Assembly (NCBI RefSeq): GCF_003258865.1
Contig: NZ_NPEX01000015.1
Coordinates: forward strand, 1-46,533
DNA length: 46,533 nt
From: Rhodoplanes roseus
GTDB taxonomy: Bacteria; Pseudomonadota; Alphaproteobacteria; Rhizobiales; Xanthobacteraceae
Reading direction: 5' to 3'
The notes under the pieces were generated by a model. The model made no database searches. It was not told the origin of the DNA and saw only the letters and a program-made list of their open reading frames with translations. The position numbers and the translations under genes are program-made. Shown here piece by piece: positions 45,251 to 46,533 of this stretch (within the stretch, counting starts at the first letter, position 1; every line of letters starts with the position of its first letter).

Positions 45251-46507
45251 CTACTCCGCCGCCACGGTCGTCATCACGGCTCTCGGCCGGCGGGCGCGGC
45301 GGCGCTTGGCGGCCCACAGCACCACGCCCGTGACGGTGAGCATCGCCGTCACGATCCCGGCGATGCAGACGACGATGCGGCCGGCGAGGCCGGCGATGCG
45401 GCCGGTGTGCAGCGGATGCTGCAGATCCAGAAACACGTCACCGGCCGAGCCGTCGCCCGGCACCTCGGCGCGCAGCAGCGTGCCGTCCTGGTCGTCGAAG
45501 AACAGGTGCGGATGGCCGATCCCGTCGTCGTGGCCGGGTCCGGGGGCGGCGACGCTCACGAAGTACACGCCGTAGGGCCGGAGATAGGTCGCATCGAGCG
45601 GCTGCATGGTCCAGCCGCGCTCGGCGATCGCGCGTCGCGCCGCCGCGAAGGCCCCCTCGAAGCCGAGCTTCGGCTCCGCCGGCGGCCGCCGCAGCCGCGG
45701 CGCGCCCTGCTCGCGCGCACTCGGCGTCAGGGTGGAGAATGCCGAGACGAGCGGCCGCGCCGCCTCGACGTTGAGGTTGATGGCGGCCCCGGTGAAGGCG
45801 AGGATCAGCAGCAAGGCCCACAGCCATAGGCCGCCGGCGCGATGGAGGTCGAGGTTGAGCCGGTACGGGCTGGCGCCGCGCTTGATCCGCCAGGCCGTCC
45901 GCCAGTGCGCCAGGAACGGTCGCGCCCGCGGAAACGTCAGGACGATCGCCACGAAGCCGTCGAGGAACCACAGGATCGCCACGCCGCCCAGCAGCCAGAT
46001 GCCCCAGCGGGCCGGCGTCATGAGCGAGAAGTGGAGCTGATACAGCATCGGCATCAGATGCGGCCGGTCGATCCGGAACGCACCGAACAGCCGGCGGCCC
46101 AGCACGGCGCCCGTCACCGGATCGACGAAGACCTCGTTGTGGTCGATCGCGAACGGACGCCGCGTCGCCGGGTCGATCCTCGGCTGCACGCCGACCTCCA
46201 GCGCCTCGCCGGGCTCGTGCGGCAGCGGCACGCGGAACACGCGCACCTGCGGATCGGCCGCCTCGACCTTGGCGACGATCTCGGACGGCGACAGCGGCGT
46301 GCCGGACGCCGTCGCCTCGAACAGATCCGGATTGAGCCAGGCGTCCAGCTCCTCGCGGAACGCGATGGCGCTCCCGGTGAGCGCCGCCACCACCAGGAAC
46401 GGCGCGATGGCGAGCCCCACCCAGCGATGCACCCGCACCAGCCAAGGCCGCAGCCGCGTGCCGCGCGTCGCCGCCGCGCCGGCCGGCGTGTGGAGAGCCT
46501 TCGTCAT
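45251..46507 (-). CDS. PepSY-domain membrane protein (PiuB-like)
   Basis: 418 residues of the PepSY_TM family: TM1 (about 27-50) begins after WLVRVHRWVGLAI with a conserved His, PepSY-like segments follow in the periplasm (FRVPLPHEPGEALEVGVQ, IDHNEVFVDPVTG), then helices around ARWGIWLLGGVAILWFLDG, LWLWALLLILAFTG and a last TM near 375-400. The family occurs next to siderophore receptors and is thought to help reduce or process iron chelates, but proof is limited. The ATG at 46507 lies inside a REP-like element and its ribosome binding site is poor. Confidence 0.9.
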   Translation of the reverse strand: MTKALHTPAGAAATRGTRLRPWLVRVHRWVGLAIAPFLVVAALTGSAIAFREELDAWLNPDLFEATASGTPLSPSEIVAKVEAADPQVRVFRVPLPHEPGEALEVGVQPRIDPATRRPFAIDHNEVFVDPVTGAVLGRRLFGAFRIDRPHLMPMLYQLHFSLMTPARWGIWLLGGVAILWFLDGFVAIVLTFPRARPFLAHWRTAWRIKRGASPYRLNLDLHRAGGLWLWALLLILAFTGAAINLNVEAARPLVSAFSTLTPSAREQGAPRLRRPPAEPKLGFEGAFAAARRAIAERGWTMQPLDATYLRPYGVYFVSVAAPGPGHDDGIGHPHLFFDDQDGTLLRAEVPGDGSAGDVFLDLQHPLHTGRIAGLAGRIVVCIAGIVTAMLTVTGVVLWAAKRRRARRPRAVMTTVAAE

Positions 46508-46533
46508 TCCGGGGCGCGCGCTCCTGCGCGCGG
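46502..46533. repeat. REP-like element at the start of the PepSY gene
   Basis: CGTCATTCCGGGGCGCGC (46502-46519) is identical to 9758-9775. It contains a perfect 7-bp hairpin CGCGCGC-TCCT-GCGCGCG (46515-46532). The first ATG of the PepSY gene (46505-46507) lies in the head of the element, which continues to the window end. Confidence 0.7.

Overview
This 46.5-kb window is high-GC chromosomal DNA from an alphaproteobacterium, most likely a member of the Hyphomicrobiales (Rhizobiales). Evidence for this is a long bifunctional Rsh, rpoZ beside an NYN-domain gene and a family-5 uracil-DNA glycosylase, the dapA-mscL-smpB block, a Porin_2-type outer-membrane porin, GatCAB with an apparently non-discriminating AspRS, and REP-like palindromes of a kind often seen in the Bradyrhizobium/Rhodopseudomonas/Rhodoplanes group. 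The lineage call is inference from gene content. No integrase, transposase, phage gene or CRISPR array was seen.

Layout. 1-7.1 kb: housekeeping genes (rsh, rpoZ, NYN protein, uracil-DNA glycosylase, smpB, mscL, dapA). 7.2-12.5 kb: lytic transglycosylase, alpha/beta hydrolase, porin. 13-18.2 kb: TPR/SPINDLY-type glycosyltransferase, then two MaoC-type hydratases and an acyl-CoA synthetase. 18.6-23.6 kb: tRNA-Ser(GCU), an acyltransferase, a SEL1-like protein, a glutathione transferase with a histone-H1-like tail, a PsiF-like secreted protein, a 41-residue histone-H1-like protein and an 834-bp stretch that is apparently non-coding and rich in inverted repeats. 23.6-29.7 kb: gatB, a secreted-type amidohydrolase, a Uma2 nuclease-fold protein and gatAC. 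30-33.3 kb: small proteins and aspS. 33.6-41.7 kb: an accessory-looking block (membrane protein, ThDP enzyme, four-PAS hybrid histidine kinase, single-domain response regulator, P1B-5-type metal ATPase with a hemerythrin domain). 42-46.5 kb: rnd, a soluble twin-PAS chemoreceptor and a PepSY membrane protein.

How the genes work together. GatCAB (three genes in two places) and AspRS form the indirect route that makes Asn-tRNA and Gln-tRNA. The AspRS carries His and Gly at positions linked to non-discriminating enzymes. Rsh and the omega subunit link stress signalling to transcription, and SmpB serves ribosome rescue. The histidine kinase, the divergent response regulator and the ATPase could form a redox- or metal-responsive unit, because the ATPase ends in a diiron (hemerythrin) domain; the functional link is inference from position. 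The two H1-like Lys/Ala-rich proteins lie about 1 kb apart on the same strand and are the most unusual local feature.

Start codons were moved from the longest open frame wherever a ribosome binding site or family alignment favoured another start. All family assignments come from reading motifs, without database searches.
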